Of a stretch of DNA of 64,000 nt, positions 24,833 through 33,667 are shown piece by piece. The stretch covers positions 5,961,559 through 6,025,558 of the forward strand of contig NZ_CP089746.1 of NCBI RefSeq assembly GCF_029541745.1, given 5' to 3'. The first letter of the stretch is position 1; each line of letters starts with the position of its first letter. Origin of the DNA: Streptomyces sp. LX-29 (GTDB lineage Bacteria > Actinomycetota > Actinomycetes > Streptomycetales > Streptomycetaceae). A program made the position numbers and the translations under genes. The notes beneath the pieces are model-generated. The model was not told the origin of the DNA and searched no databases. It saw nothing but the letters and a program-made list of their open reading frames with translations.

Positions 24833-26281
24833 ATGTCCGCATGCCCTGACACCGCCACCGTCAGCACCTCCGTCGACACCCCCGCCCCCACCCCCTCGGT
24901 TTCGGCTGCCGCGCCCGTCGCCGACGCCTGCGCCGACCCCGACTGCGCGCCGCTGCCGGTGCTGGGCGGGGACGTGCTCGTGCCGCTGGTGACCGGCGGC
25001 GAGGTCACGTACGCGGCGCTCGACTACGCGGCCAGCGCGCCCGCGTTGAAGCGGGTGTGGGACGACGTGGCGGCCTACGCGCCGTACTACGGGAGCGTGC
25101 ACCGGGGGGCGGGCTATCTCTCGCAGCTGTCGACCGACCTGTTCGAGAACAGTCGCACGACGGTGGCGGACTTTCTGGGCTGCCGCGCCGACGACCAGGT
25201 GGTCTTCACCCGCTCGACCACCGACTCGCTGAACCTGTTGGCGGCCGTACTCCCGCCCGCCACGCGGGTGTTCGTCTTCGAGACCGAGCACCACGCCTCG
25301 CTGCTGCCGTGGGAGCGTCGGGAGGACGTCGAGGTGACGTATCTGAGCGCGCCGCGGTCGCCGCGGGAGGCGGTGCGGACGCTGGAGCGCGCGCTGGTCG
25401 ACCGCGAGCCGTACGGGCCGGCCCTGGTCTGCGTGACGGGTGCCTCCAATGTGACGGGGGAGTTGTGGCCCGTGCGGGAACTGGCCGCCGCCGCCCATGC
25501 GCACGGGGCGCGCATCGTGGTCGACGCCGCGCAGCTCGCGCCGCACCACCCGGTGGACCTCGCCGGGGACGACCTCGACTGGGTGGCCTTCTCGGGGCAC
25601 AAGCTGTACGCGCCCTTCGGCTCCGGGGTGCTGGCCGGGCGGGCCGACTGGCTGCGGGAGGCTGAGCCCTATCTGGCGGGCGGCGGCGCCAGCCGCGCGG
25701 TCGCGCGCCGTGGCGACGGCGGGGTGGACGTGGAGTGGCACACCACCGCCGCGCGGCACGAGGCCGGTTCGCCCAACGTCATCGGCGCCTACGCCGTCGC
25801 CTCCGCGTGCAGGGCGCTGGCCGAGGCCGGCTTCGACCGGTTGGTCGACCGTGAGCGGCGGCTGGTCGCGGCCGTGCGCGCGGGGCTGGCGGAGGTGCCC
25901 GAGGTGCGGGTGCTGTCGCTGTTCGGCGACGACGCCCCGCGCGTGGGTGTCATCTCCTTCGTCGTCGACGGCTGGAACAGCTCGCACTTCGCCGCCGCGC
26001 TCTCCGCCGAGTACGGCATCGGGGTGCGGGACGGGCTCTTCTGCGCCCACCCGCTGGTGCGCACCCTGCTCGGCAGCGAGCCCCAGGAGCAGGGGGAGTG
26101 CGGCGCCCCGGAGGCGTCCCCCGGCGAGCGGTCGCTCAACGCCATCCGGGTGAGCTTCGGCGCGGGGACGCCCGACGAGCACGTGGAGCGCTTCGTGGCG
26201 GCGGTGAAGGAGTTGGTCCGCGACGGCGCCAAGTGGCACTACCGGACGGAGGGCGGGCGCTGCGTCCCGGACCGGGGCTGA
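24833..26281 (+). CDS. Class V aminotransferase, SAM-riboswitch controlled
   Basis: A 482-residue PLP enzyme of the class V/cysteine desulfurase-like group. Its first ~45 residues are low-complexity Ala/Pro/Thr. The fold features are YYGSVHRGAGY, TRSTTDSLNLL, ETEHHASLLPW, VVDAAQLAPHHP and PLP Lys257 in SGHKLYAPFGSG. No desulfurase active-site Cys loop like that of the protein at 11.5-13 kb is obvious near the C-terminus, so transamination or another C-S reaction is possible. The SAM-IV leader points to methionine/cysteine metabolism. ATG 24833 follows GGGAG. Confidence 0.9.
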   Translation: MSACPDTATVSTSVDTPAPTPSVSAAAPVADACADPDCAPLPVLGGDVLVPLVTGGEVTYAALDYAASAPALKRVWDDVAAYAPYYGSVHRGAGYLSQLSTDLFENSRTTVADFLGCRADDQVVFTRSTTDSLNLLAAVLPPATRVFVFETEHHASLLPWERREDVEVTYLSAPRSPREAVRTLERALVDREPYGPALVCVTGASNVTGELWPVRELAAAAHAHGARIVVDAAQLAPHHPVDLAGDDLDWVAFSGHKLYAPFGSGVLAGRADWLREAEPYLAGGGASRAVARRGDGGVDVEWHTTAARHEAGSPNVIGAYAVASACRALAEAGFDRLVDRERRLVAAVRAGLAEVPEVRVLSLFGDDAPRVGVISFVVDGWNSSHFAAALSAEYGIGVRDGLFCAHPLVRTLLGSEPQEQGECGAPEASPGERSLNAIRVSFGAGTPDEHVERFVAAVKELVRDGAKWHYRTEGGRCVPDRG

Positions 26282-26364
26282 TGCCGAAGAGGTCGGACCG
26301 GGGCTGATCCCGCGGGGTGCCGGGCGGGGGCGGCGGACGCCCCCGCGGCACGGCGGGGTCGGGT

Positions 26365-26646
26365 TCAGCCTTCGAGGCCGATGGCGAACGCCGCCTCCAG
26401 GTCGTGCTGCGAGTAGGTGCGGAAGGCGACGTGCGTCTCGGTCGAGGCGACGCCGGGCACCTTGTTGATCTGGCCCGGGATGGCGTCCGCGAGGTCGTCG
26501 TGCCGGGCCACCCGCACCATCGCGATGAGGTCGTGCGCGCCGGTGACCGAGTACACCTCGCTGACCCCGTCGAGAGCGGCGATCTTCTCGGCGATCTCGG
26601 GGATCTGGTCGACGCTGGTCTTGATGAGCACGATCGCGGTGATCAC
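26365..26646 (-). CDS. Stand-alone Lrp/AsnC ligand-binding domain protein
   Basis: A 93-residue protein with only the dimeric alpha-beta (RAM) domain of Lrp/AsnC regulators; the DNA-binding part is absent. Typical stretches are ITAIVLIKTSVDQIPEIAE, VSEVYSVTGAHDLIAMVRV and VASTETHVAFRTYSQ. Such proteins may bind amino acids and modulate partners. It is followed closely by the rhomboid gene on the other side and shares its strand. Confidence 0.88.
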   Translation of the reverse strand: MITAIVLIKTSVDQIPEIAEKIAALDGVSEVYSVTGAHDLIAMVRVARHDDLADAIPGQINKVPGVASTETHVAFRTYSQHDLEAAFAIGLEG

Positions 26647-26688
26647 GGTGGGCTGTCTCCCTCACTGGGGCCGGCTGCGCTCTTCACT

Positions 26689-27405
26689 CTATCCCGCCGG
26701 GCTCCCGCCGCCCCCTTCGATCGAGGCCGCCCCGCGCCCTTCGGGCTGCCGACCGAACCGTGCCCAGGCGAAGAGGAAGCCCAGCACGAAGCCGATCAGA
26801 TGGGCGAGGTAGGCCACGCCCGGTCGGGAGCCGGTCTCGCGGATGGCCAGCCACTGCAGGGCGAACCAGAACAGCAGCACCAACCAGGCCGGGAAACGCA
26901 GCGGCAGGAAGAGCAGGAACGGGAAGAGGCTGGTCACCCGCGCCTTGGGGAAGAGCCACAGAAAGGCGCCGAGCACCCCGGAGATGGCCCCGGACGCGCC
27001 CACCAGGGTCTGCGAGGAGTCGGCGTGGGCCGCGGCGTAGCCGAGGAGCGCCAGATATCCGGTGGCGAGGTAGAAGAGGGCGAACTGGAGGCGACCCATC
27101 CGTTCTTCCGCCATCGCCCCGAAGACGTACAGAAACAGCATGTTGCCGAGCAGATGCAGCCAGTTTCCGTGCACGAAGAGCGCGGTGAGGGGCGTCAGTG
27201 GTTCGGTGGGGGGACCGCTCCAGAGCTTGCTGGGGATCACCCCCCAGCGCTCGAAGTACGCCGACTGGGCCTGGAGCAGGTCGCCGCCCACGCCGTATCC
27301 GGGGTTCAGGCCGGAGGCCGGTCCGATGGCGAAGACCAGGCAACAGGTGCCGATGAGGGCGTAGGTCACCGTGGGCCGGGCGTAACCCGCTGATGACTCG
27401 ATCAT
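26689..27405 (-). CDS. Rhomboid-family intramembrane serine protease
   Basis: A 238-residue membrane protein with six or seven helices. The catalytic dyad is present: Ser138 in GASGAISG and His202 in AHLIGF. The conserved HGNWLHLLGNMLFL of helix 2 is also there. It cleaves substrate proteins inside the membrane; the substrate is unknown. ATG 27405. The stop is 42 nt from the downstream Lrp-domain gene, so co-transcription is likely. Confidence 0.94.
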   Translation of the reverse strand: MIESSAGYARPTVTYALIGTCCLVFAIGPASGLNPGYGVGGDLLQAQSAYFERWGVIPSKLWSGPPTEPLTPLTALFVHGNWLHLLGNMLFLYVFGAMAEERMGRLQFALFYLATGYLALLGYAAAHADSSQTLVGASGAISGVLGAFLWLFPKARVTSLFPFLLFLPLRFPAWLVLLFWFALQWLAIRETGSRPGVAYLAHLIGFVLGFLFAWARFGRQPEGRGAASIEGGGGSPAG

Positions 27406-27620
27406 GGGCAGATCATGGCGTACCGGGAGCTACCTGCACAGAGCGCCTCGCCGCGGCCACCCGCTGGCCCGGCCCCCGCCCTCCCCGGGCTTCAGGCCGT
27501 AGGGTTACAGCACGCGGCATGGACAGCATGCGGCGCTGAGCACGCGCGACGCCCCACCCCCAGGGATGAGCCGCCCGGCGCGGAGCCCTGTGGAGAACCG
27601 AAACCGGAGAGAGGACGACG

Positions 27621-27872
27621 ATGGCCGTTCCCCAGCCGACCGCGGAGACCCGCTGGCGCTGCACCTTGTGCGGAAATCTGACCAGGTTCGACGTGACCCG
27701 CTCGATAAGGGCCACCGACTATGTCCATCTGGATCTGGCGGGAGAGTCGAGGGTCGAGGAGCGCGAGGTGCTCAGTGAGACCATCGAGTCGGTGCGCTGC
27801 CGCTGGTGCGACGCGGTCGACCGGATCGAGCTGGTGGACCGCCCGGGGGCGGGCGCGAGCGCGAGCGCGTGA
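27621..27872 (+). CDS. Small zinc-ribbon protein
   Basis: An 83-residue protein with two CxxC knuckles (RCTLCGNL and RCRWCDAV) about 48 residues apart, so it probably binds one zinc. ATG 27621 follows AGAGAGGACGACG. It lies 17 nt before the NYN-domain gene, and the pair is likely co-transcribed. A TAGGGT box at about 27500 may be the promoter. Its function is unknown; partnership with the putative RNase is an inference from position. Confidence 0.82.
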   Translation: MAVPQPTAETRWRCTLCGNLTRFDVTRSIRATDYVHLDLAGESRVEEREVLSETIESVRCRWCDAVDRIELVDRPGAGASASA

Positions 27873-27889
27873 GAACGGAGAAGTGACAG

Positions 27890-29251
27890 GTGGTGGAGCG
27901 GACGGGCGGCCCCGAGGCAGCCGGTGACGCCGACGGCGGCATCGAGGCGCTGGACCGCCCCCTGCCGGAAGGGGTGCGACGGCGCGTCGTGGCGCTCGTC
28001 GCGGAGGCGTTCGGCGGCCTGACGGTCACCGAACTCCCACCCCAGTTGCGGCAGTACGCCCGTTTCACCCCGACCCGCCGGGCCAAGTTCGCGGGCAACG
28101 CCATGGCGGCCGCGGTGGAGAGCGATCCGGTCTTCCGGCAGCGCATCGCGGGGCGACTGCGCGAGACCCAGGCCGAGCTCGCGGAGGCGATCGAGGGCGG
28201 CTCGCCGCCGGCCGCCGCCGATCCGGTGGACGTGGCGGCGCTGGCGTACGTGCTGCGACCGACCGGCTGGGTCAAGCTGGTGGACGCCGCGGGCGAGGAG
28301 GCGCAGCGCGCCAACGCCGAGCGCGTGGGCGAGGAGGCCGAGCGTGAACTGCGGCAGCTGCGCGAGGAGCTGTCCGAGGCGCGCTCGACCGCGCGCGGTG
28401 ACGCCGAGCGGGCCCGCGCGGAGCTGGAGGCGGTCCGCAAGGAGGTCGACGGACTGCACCGCAAGCTGCGCAGCGCGCTGAGCGATGTGAAGCGGGGCGA
28501 GGCGGCGCTGCGCAAGGTCGAGGCGGAGTTGGAGGCGCAGCGCGCCGCGGCGGCCGCGCAGCAGGCCGTGGCGGAGGGCGAGGCGCGGCGGCTGCGGGCC
28601 CGGGTCGCGGAGGCCGAGTCGGCGCTGGAGGGGAGCCGGCGGGCGGCGCGTGAGGGCCGCACCTTCGAGGACATGCGGGTGCGACTGCTGCTGGACACCG
28701 TGCTGGACGCGGCGCAGGGGCTGCGCCGCGAGCTGGCGCTGCCCCCGGCCTCGACCCGCCCGGCGGACACGGTGGACGCGGTGGAGCCGGGCCGGATGAC
28801 GCCCAAGGACATCGCGCGCCGCGCGCTCTCCGAGACCGACCCGGCGCTGCTCGACCAGCTGCTGGCGCTGCCACAGGCCCACCTGGTGGTGGACGGCTAC
28901 AACGTCACCAAGTCCGGTTATCCGACGATGCCGTTGGAGAAGCAGCGGCTGCGGCTACTGGGCGGGCTCGCGGTGCTGGCCGCGCAGACCGGCGCCGAGA
29001 TGACCTGTGTCTTCGACGGGGCAGAGCTGGCCGCCCCGGTGCTGCTGGCGCCGCCGCGCGGGGTGCGGGTGCTGTTCAGCAAGCCCGGGGTGACGGCCGA
29101 TGAGCTGATCCGGCAGCTGGTGCGGGCCGAACCGCCGGGGCGTCCCGTGGTGGTGGTCTCCACCGACCGGGAGGTGGCCGACGGAGTGGCGAAGGCCGGA
29201 GCTCGTCCGGTGGCATCCGCGCTGCTGCTCAAGCGACTTGCACGGATCTGA
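27890..29251 (+). CDS. NYN-domain (YacP-like) putative ribonuclease
   Basis: A 453-residue protein. Residues ~1-130 are helical; ~140-260 form an Ala/Glu/Arg-rich coiled coil; the C-terminal ~165 residues are a NYN/PIN-like nuclease domain beginning LVVDGYNVTKSGYP. Acidic residues in VVDGYN, CVFDGAE, TADELI and STDREVADG fit the metal site. It is the YacP/Rae1-like subgroup, some members of which cut ribosome-associated RNA. The coiled coil may mediate assembly. GTG 27890; GTG 27893 is an equal alternative. Confidence 0.88.
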   Translation: MVERTGGPEAAGDADGGIEALDRPLPEGVRRRVVALVAEAFGGLTVTELPPQLRQYARFTPTRRAKFAGNAMAAAVESDPVFRQRIAGRLRETQAELAEAIEGGSPPAAADPVDVAALAYVLRPTGWVKLVDAAGEEAQRANAERVGEEAERELRQLREELSEARSTARGDAERARAELEAVRKEVDGLHRKLRSALSDVKRGEAALRKVEAELEAQRAAAAAQQAVAEGEARRLRARVAEAESALEGSRRAAREGRTFEDMRVRLLLDTVLDAAQGLRRELALPPASTRPADTVDAVEPGRMTPKDIARRALSETDPALLDQLLALPQAHLVVDGYNVTKSGYPTMPLEKQRLRLLGGLAVLAAQTGAEMTCVFDGAELAAPVLLAPPRGVRVLFSKPGVTADELIRQLVRAEPPGRPVVVVSTDREVADGVAKAGARPVASALLLKRLARI

Positions 29252-29370
29252 CCCTGGATGTCCCGCTAGGTCCCCGGTTGACCACAGAGGCAGAGGGTCA
29301 ACTCGCCGTCACGGCCCGTGTGATGTTGGTAAAAATTGAGGGCGGTGGGCGAGATTTTGCCCAGTGGGAT

Positions 29371-29401
29371 TTGAAGGGATCACGATGACATTACTAATGT
29401 C
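29371..29401 (+). promoter_or_regulatory. Promoter with palindromic operator before c-di-AMP riboswitch
   Basis: TTGAAG (29371-29376), an 18-bp spacer and TAATGT (29395-29400) form a promoter. A perfect palindrome GACATTA-C-TAATGTC (29387-29401) covers the -10 box. This suggests a repressor acting above the riboswitch. Confidence 0.55.
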
Positions 29402-29422
29402 TGCCCTCGAACCTCCGCGCGT

Positions 29423-29529
29423 TTGATCACTCATCCGGAGTGGCAGCGGGGGAACCGCCGAGTCCGCGGGTGCGTCGCGCGGAGCCGGGGCTCGCCCCCA
29501 CCACCCGGCAGGCGGCTGGAGGAAGAAGG
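29423..29529 (+). ncRNA. ydaO-yuaA (c-di-AMP) riboswitch
   Basis: The leader contains the known streptomycete form of this class: TTGATCACTCATCCGGAGTG, AGCGGGGGAACCG, GGGTGCGTCGCGCGGAGCC, a GGGGCTCGCCCC hairpin, and CACCCGGCAGGCGGCTGG just before the ribosome site. It precedes a cell-wall hydrolase gene, the standard target. High c-di-AMP should lower expression. Confidence 0.8.
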
Positions 29530-29540
29530 AGCTCGTCTCC

Positions 29541-30599
29541 GTGGCGTCCCACCGTCGACCCAAGCAGCCGAGCCGCACTCGGGTGACCGTCCTCACCGCG
29601 ACCGCTGCCGCCGCCGTGGCCCTCGGGGCCCAGGCTGCCCACGCCGATCCGAAGCCGTCCAAGAAGGACGTCAAGGCCCAGGTCGACAAGCTCTACGAGG
29701 AGGCCGAGAAGGCCACGGAGCAGTACAACGGCGCCAAGTCCAAGCAGGAGACGCTGGAGGAGCAGGTCAGCACCCTCCAGGACAAGGTCGCGCGCGGCCA
29801 GGAGGAGCTCAACGAGCTCCGGGACGGCCTGGGTTCGATGGCCGCCGCGCAGTACCGCTCCGGCGGCATCGACCCCTCCGTGCAGCTGCTGCTCTCCTCC
29901 GACCCGGACAGCTACCTGGAGAAGGCGTCCACCCTGGACCAGGTCAGCAGCAAGCAGGCCGCCGCGATCAAGCAGATCGCCGACAAGCAGCGCACGCTCA
30001 AGCAGCAGCGCGAAGAGGCGTCCACCAAGCTGACGGACCTCTCCGCCACCCGTAAGTCGCTGGGCGAGAAGAAGACCGAGATCCAGGGCAAGCTGGCCAA
30101 GGCGCAGCAGCTGCTCAACTCCCTGACCGAGCAGGAGCGCGCGGAGCTCGCCGCCAAGGAGGAGGCGCGCGCCAAGGAGGCCCAGGAGCGCGCCGAGCGG
30201 AGCTCCGGCTCCGAGGACCGATCGACCGACCCGGGCGACGACGCCCCGCAGTCCGGTCGTGCCGCGGCCGCGCTGGCCGCCGCCAAGACCAAGATCGGCG
30301 CTCCCTACGTCTGGGGCGCCACCGGCCCCAGCTCCTTCGACTGCTCGGGCCTGACCTCCTGGGCGTACGCGCAGGCCGGCGTCCAACTGCCGCGGATGTC
30401 CCAGGACCAGGCCAACGCCGGTACCCGGTTGGGGATGGGCGAGCTCAAGCCGGGCGACCTGGTGATCTTCTACAGCGACCTGCACCACGTGGGCCTGTAC
30501 GCGGGCAACGGCCAGGTGCTGCACGCCCCGAAGCCGGGGGCCAACGTGCGCTACGAGTCGATCAACAACATGCCGTTCCAGTTCGGCGTCCGGGTCTGA
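29541..30599 (+). CDS. Secreted NlpC/P60 peptidoglycan endopeptidase
   Basis: A 352-residue exported hydrolase. A signal peptide (TVLTATAAAAVALGAQAAHA) is followed by ~190 residues of coiled coil similar to PcsB/RipA N-domains (YEEAEKATEQYNGAKSKQET) and a C-terminal NlpC/P60 domain. The catalytic Cys268 is in SSFDCSGLTSW, His316 in LHHVGLYAG, and a further polar residue in VLHAP. It should cut stem peptides during growth or spore germination. Expression is under the c-di-AMP riboswitch. GTG 29541 follows GAAGAAGGAG. Confidence 0.94.
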   Translation: MASHRRPKQPSRTRVTVLTATAAAAVALGAQAAHADPKPSKKDVKAQVDKLYEEAEKATEQYNGAKSKQETLEEQVSTLQDKVARGQEELNELRDGLGSMAAAQYRSGGIDPSVQLLLSSDPDSYLEKASTLDQVSSKQAAAIKQIADKQRTLKQQREEASTKLTDLSATRKSLGEKKTEIQGKLAKAQQLLNSLTEQERAELAAKEEARAKEAQERAERSSGSEDRSTDPGDDAPQSGRAAAALAAAKTKIGAPYVWGATGPSSFDCSGLTSWAYAQAGVQLPRMSQDQANAGTRLGMGELKPGDLVIFYSDLHHVGLYAGNGQVLHAPKPGANVRYESINNMPFQFGVRV

Positions 30600-30628
30600 C
30601 GCCTCCCCGGCGCGGAAGCCGCACCCGC

Positions 30629-30740
30629 GTTCCGCGCCGGACGACCCGTTCCGCGCCGACGTTCCGCGCCGGACCACCCGTTCCCCGCCGACGTTCCGCG
30701 CCGTTCGACCCGTTCCGCGTCGAACGTCCTCGTTCCGCGC
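30629..30740. repeat. Seven GTTCCGCG repeats in the gap between hydrolase genes
   Basis: In the 461-bp gap, GTTCCGCG (one copy GTTCCCCG) starts at 30629, 30648, 30661, 30680, 30693, 30712 and 30732, with alternating spacing 19 and 13. It is therefore a ~32-bp unit repeated three times with a half-unit internal repeat. The rest of the gap (30741-31060) holds no visible gene, and I see no second c-di-AMP riboswitch there. Confidence 0.8.
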
Positions 30741-31060
30741 GGGAGGTCGGCTTTCGGTCGACACCCGGGAACGGCTTCCGGGCGCCGGCCGCACGGCCCC
30801 TCCGCGCGAGGTCACGCCTTTCCGCGATACACCCACCCGGAACCGCCCGTCCGGGGGAAATCCCGGCATCGCGCACTGACCCCCCGCCGCCCCCTCGCCC
30901 CGTCGGTGACCTGCGTATCCGGCGGGGCGTCCGGTTGTCGCACGTGCCGCGGTTCGTGGACCGGGCTTTCTCACGTGGCTACTGTCTGCCCGCAGTTGTT
31001 CCCCAACTCAGTGGACGGCTTCCCCGTGCTCGCGGGGGCTGTCCCGAAGGGCGGCTTTCT

Positions 31061-32101
31061 GTGGCGTCCCATCGCCGTACCTCGCCGAACGGTCTCGACC
31101 GGACGGTGCGCGCGACCGTGCTGTCCGCCGCCGCGGCCTCGGCGGCGGCCGCGTTGTCGGCCTTCCCGGCCGGCGCCGAGCCGCGGCCCACCGACCCGGC
31201 GAGCGCGAGGACCACCGTCGACCGGCTCTACCGGGAGGCGGAGCGGGCCACCGAGAAGTTCAACGCGGCGGGGGAGCGCTCCCGCAGGCTCCGGGAGCAG
31301 TTGGACCGGCTGCAGGACCGGGTGGCCCGCGGCCAGGAGGGCGTCAACCGGATGCGCGGGGCCCTGGGCGCGCTCGCCGGGGCCCAGTACCGCTCCGGCG
31401 GCGTCACCCCCGGCGTGACCCTGATCCTCTCCGAGGACCCCGACGGCTATCTGGACAAGGCCGCCACGCTGGAGCGGATCGGCCACCAGCAGGCCGGTCA
31501 GCTGCGCACCCTGCAGAGCGCCCTGCGCACGCTGCGCCAGCAGCGCGAGCAGGCGTCCGGGAAGCTCACCGAGCTGGCCGAGAGCCGCGCGGCCGCCGCG
31601 CGCCACAAGAAGACCGTGCAGCGGAAGCTCGCCACCGCGCGCAGGCTGCTGAACGCCCTGTCGCCGGACGAGCGGGACGCGTACGCGCGCAGCTCGCGCG
31701 ACGTCGGCCGGCTCGGGGGGCTGCCCGGCACGGGGCAGGCCCCCGGCGCCTCCTCGGGCCGGGCCGCCGCGGCGCTGACGGCCGCGCGGCAGGCGGTCGG
31801 CGCGCCGTACGCCTGGGGCCAGGCCGGCCCCGGCGCCTTCGACTGCTCGGGGCTGACCCAGTGGGCGTACCAACGCGCGGGGGTGGCGATCCCGCGCACC
31901 TCGCAGGGTCAGCGCGGGGCCGGGGCGCAGGTGCCGCTCTCCCAGGCCCGGCCGGGAGATCTGGTGGTCTACCGCGCGGACGGCAGCCATGTGGCCATCT
32001 ACGCCGGCAACGGCCAGGTGATCCACGCGCCGTACCCCGGCGCCCGGGTGCGCTACGACCCGGTCGGCATGATGCCGATCTCCTCGGTCACCCGTCCGTG
32101 A
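31061..32101 (+). CDS. Secreted NlpC/P60 endopeptidase, paralogue
   Basis: A 346-residue paralogue of the preceding hydrolase with the same order: signal peptide (ATVLSAAAASAAAALSAFPA), coiled coil (YREAERATEKFNAAGERSRR) and NlpC/P60 domain with Cys262 in GAFDCSGLTQW and His in GSHVAIYAGNG. Both proteins begin ASHRR, so the pair probably arose by tandem duplication. GTG 31061 follows AAGGGCGG. This copy has no recognisable riboswitch, so its control has diverged. Confidence 0.92.
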   Translation: MASHRRTSPNGLDRTVRATVLSAAAASAAAALSAFPAGAEPRPTDPASARTTVDRLYREAERATEKFNAAGERSRRLREQLDRLQDRVARGQEGVNRMRGALGALAGAQYRSGGVTPGVTLILSEDPDGYLDKAATLERIGHQQAGQLRTLQSALRTLRQQREQASGKLTELAESRAAAARHKKTVQRKLATARRLLNALSPDERDAYARSSRDVGRLGGLPGTGQAPGASSGRAAAALTAARQAVGAPYAWGQAGPGAFDCSGLTQWAYQRAGVAIPRTSQGQRGAGAQVPLSQARPGDLVVYRADGSHVAIYAGNGQVIHAPYPGARVRYDPVGMMPISSVTRP

Positions 32102-32154
32102 GCGGCCGACCACGCGCTCTGGCGCCGCTCGGCTGGACTCGTACGATCTAACGC

Positions 32155-33480
32155 GTGGCAGGCCAGGTGGGGTGGAAGGGTAGACCGGGACCGGTGCGGC
32201 GAACCGCGTCGAGCCTCGCTGCGGTGTGCGTGCTGCTGGCCGGCGGACTGACCGGGTGCGGCGGCCCCGCCGCACCGGACGCCGACCGCACCGGGATCCA
32301 GCGGATGCTGGACCGGCGGGCCGCGGCCGTGCGGGACCGGGACGCGGCGGCGTTCCTGGCGACCGTGGACCGGGACGCCGTCCACTACCGCTCCGGCCAG
32401 CGGCGGGTCTTCGCCAATCTCGGGGACGTGCCGCTGCGTTCCTGGGAGTACCGGCTCACCGGGACCGGCGGGTTCCGACCGGTCGCCGGCGACGGCCACC
32501 GGATAGCCGCCACCGTCGAGCTCCGCTACCGGCTGACCGGCTACGACACGGCGCCGGTCATCACGGAGCAGCGGCTGACCCTGGTGCGGCGGGAGCGGCA
32601 GTGGTTCGTGGCCGGTGCCGCGGGGGCCGGCGCCACCGTCAGCGCCACCCGCGCCGACGGCTCGGGCGGCGCCCAGCGGCCCGCCGAGCAATTGTGGGAC
32701 CAGGGGGACGTGGAGGTCGTACGGGGCGCCCACAGCCTCGTCCTGGGCGTCGGCCAGGACCGGGAGCGGCTGCGCTCCATCGCGGCCACCGCCGACCGCG
32801 CGGTGCCCGCCGTGGCCGACGCCTGGAACGGGAAGTGGGCGCGCCGGGTGGTGATCCAGGTGCCCGCCTCGCTGGAGCGGATGGCCGGGCTGCTGGGCGC
32901 GCCGGCCGACGGCTACCGGGGCATCGCCGCGGTCACCACCGGCGAGATCGGCGGCGCCGGCGCCGCGCCCGCCGACCGGGTGGTGGTCAACCCCGAGGCG
33001 TACGGCGTGCTCGGCGAGTTCGGCCGCCAGGTCGTGCTCACCCACGAGACCGCGCACGTCGCCACACGCCCCGCGACCACCTCCAGCACCCCGCTGTGGC
33101 TCTCCGAGGGCTATGCGGACTGGGTCGGCTACCGCGCCACCGGACGCTCCCCCCGCGCCATCGCGCCCGAACTCGCCCGCGCGGTCGACGCCGGGCACGC
33201 CCCCCGCGCGCTGCCGCGGAGCGACGACTTCCGCTTCGGCACCGAGGCGGTGCACCTCGCCCGGGCCTACGAGGAGGGCTGGCTGGCCTGCCGGATGATC
33301 GCCGAGAGCTGGGGCGAGTCGAAGCTCGTCGCCTTCTACCGCGCGGTCGGCGCCAGCACCGCCCAGGGGCCCAAGGCCCAACAGCGCGCCGTGGAGGCGG
33401 CGCTGCGCGAGGTCCTGGGCGTCGGCCTCGACGCCTTCACCGCCAAGTGGCGGGCCTATGTGAGGGGCGAACTGCGCTAG
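32155..33480 (+). CDS. Lipoprotein zinc metallopeptidase (peptidase MA-like)
   Basis: A 441-residue exported protein. A basic start, hydrophobic stretch and lipobox (GGLTGCGGP) predict lipid anchoring. Residues ~50-175 resemble an NTF2/SnoaL-type or beta domain. The C-terminal half has the gluzincin motif H297-E298-T-A-H301 in VLTHETAHVAT and a third ligand, Glu318, in LWLSEGYADW. It should be an active peptidase outside the membrane; the target is unknown. A TACGAT box seven bases before GTG 32155 predicts a leaderless mRNA. Confidence 0.85.
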   Translation: MAGQVGWKGRPGPVRRTASSLAAVCVLLAGGLTGCGGPAAPDADRTGIQRMLDRRAAAVRDRDAAAFLATVDRDAVHYRSGQRRVFANLGDVPLRSWEYRLTGTGGFRPVAGDGHRIAATVELRYRLTGYDTAPVITEQRLTLVRRERQWFVAGAAGAGATVSATRADGSGGAQRPAEQLWDQGDVEVVRGAHSLVLGVGQDRERLRSIAATADRAVPAVADAWNGKWARRVVIQVPASLERMAGLLGAPADGYRGIAAVTTGEIGGAGAAPADRVVVNPEAYGVLGEFGRQVVLTHETAHVATRPATTSSTPLWLSEGYADWVGYRATGRSPRAIAPELARAVDAGHAPRALPRSDDFRFGTEAVHLARAYEEGWLACRMIAESWGESKLVAFYRAVGASTAQGPKAQQRAVEAALREVLGVGLDAFTAKWRAYVRGELR

Positions 33481-33667
33481 CGCGGCCGGCGGCCGGCAGC
33501 CGGCGCGCGGACGGGAGCCGGGGGCGGGTCGACGGTTCTCGCGGCGGCCGGGGGCGGCGGCCGAAGGCGGCCCGGTCGCCGGTACCGGGTGCGGCACGGG
33601 TGCGGCCGCCGTCCTCGCTCCCTAGGCTGGGACGCGGGGCTCCCCAGGCTGGGAGGCGGAAGAGTCG

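Noticed and set aside
30741..31060. Second c-di-AMP riboswitch before the NlpC/P60 paralogue
   Set aside because: The GCGGGGGAACC and GGCAGGCGGCTGG cores are absent.
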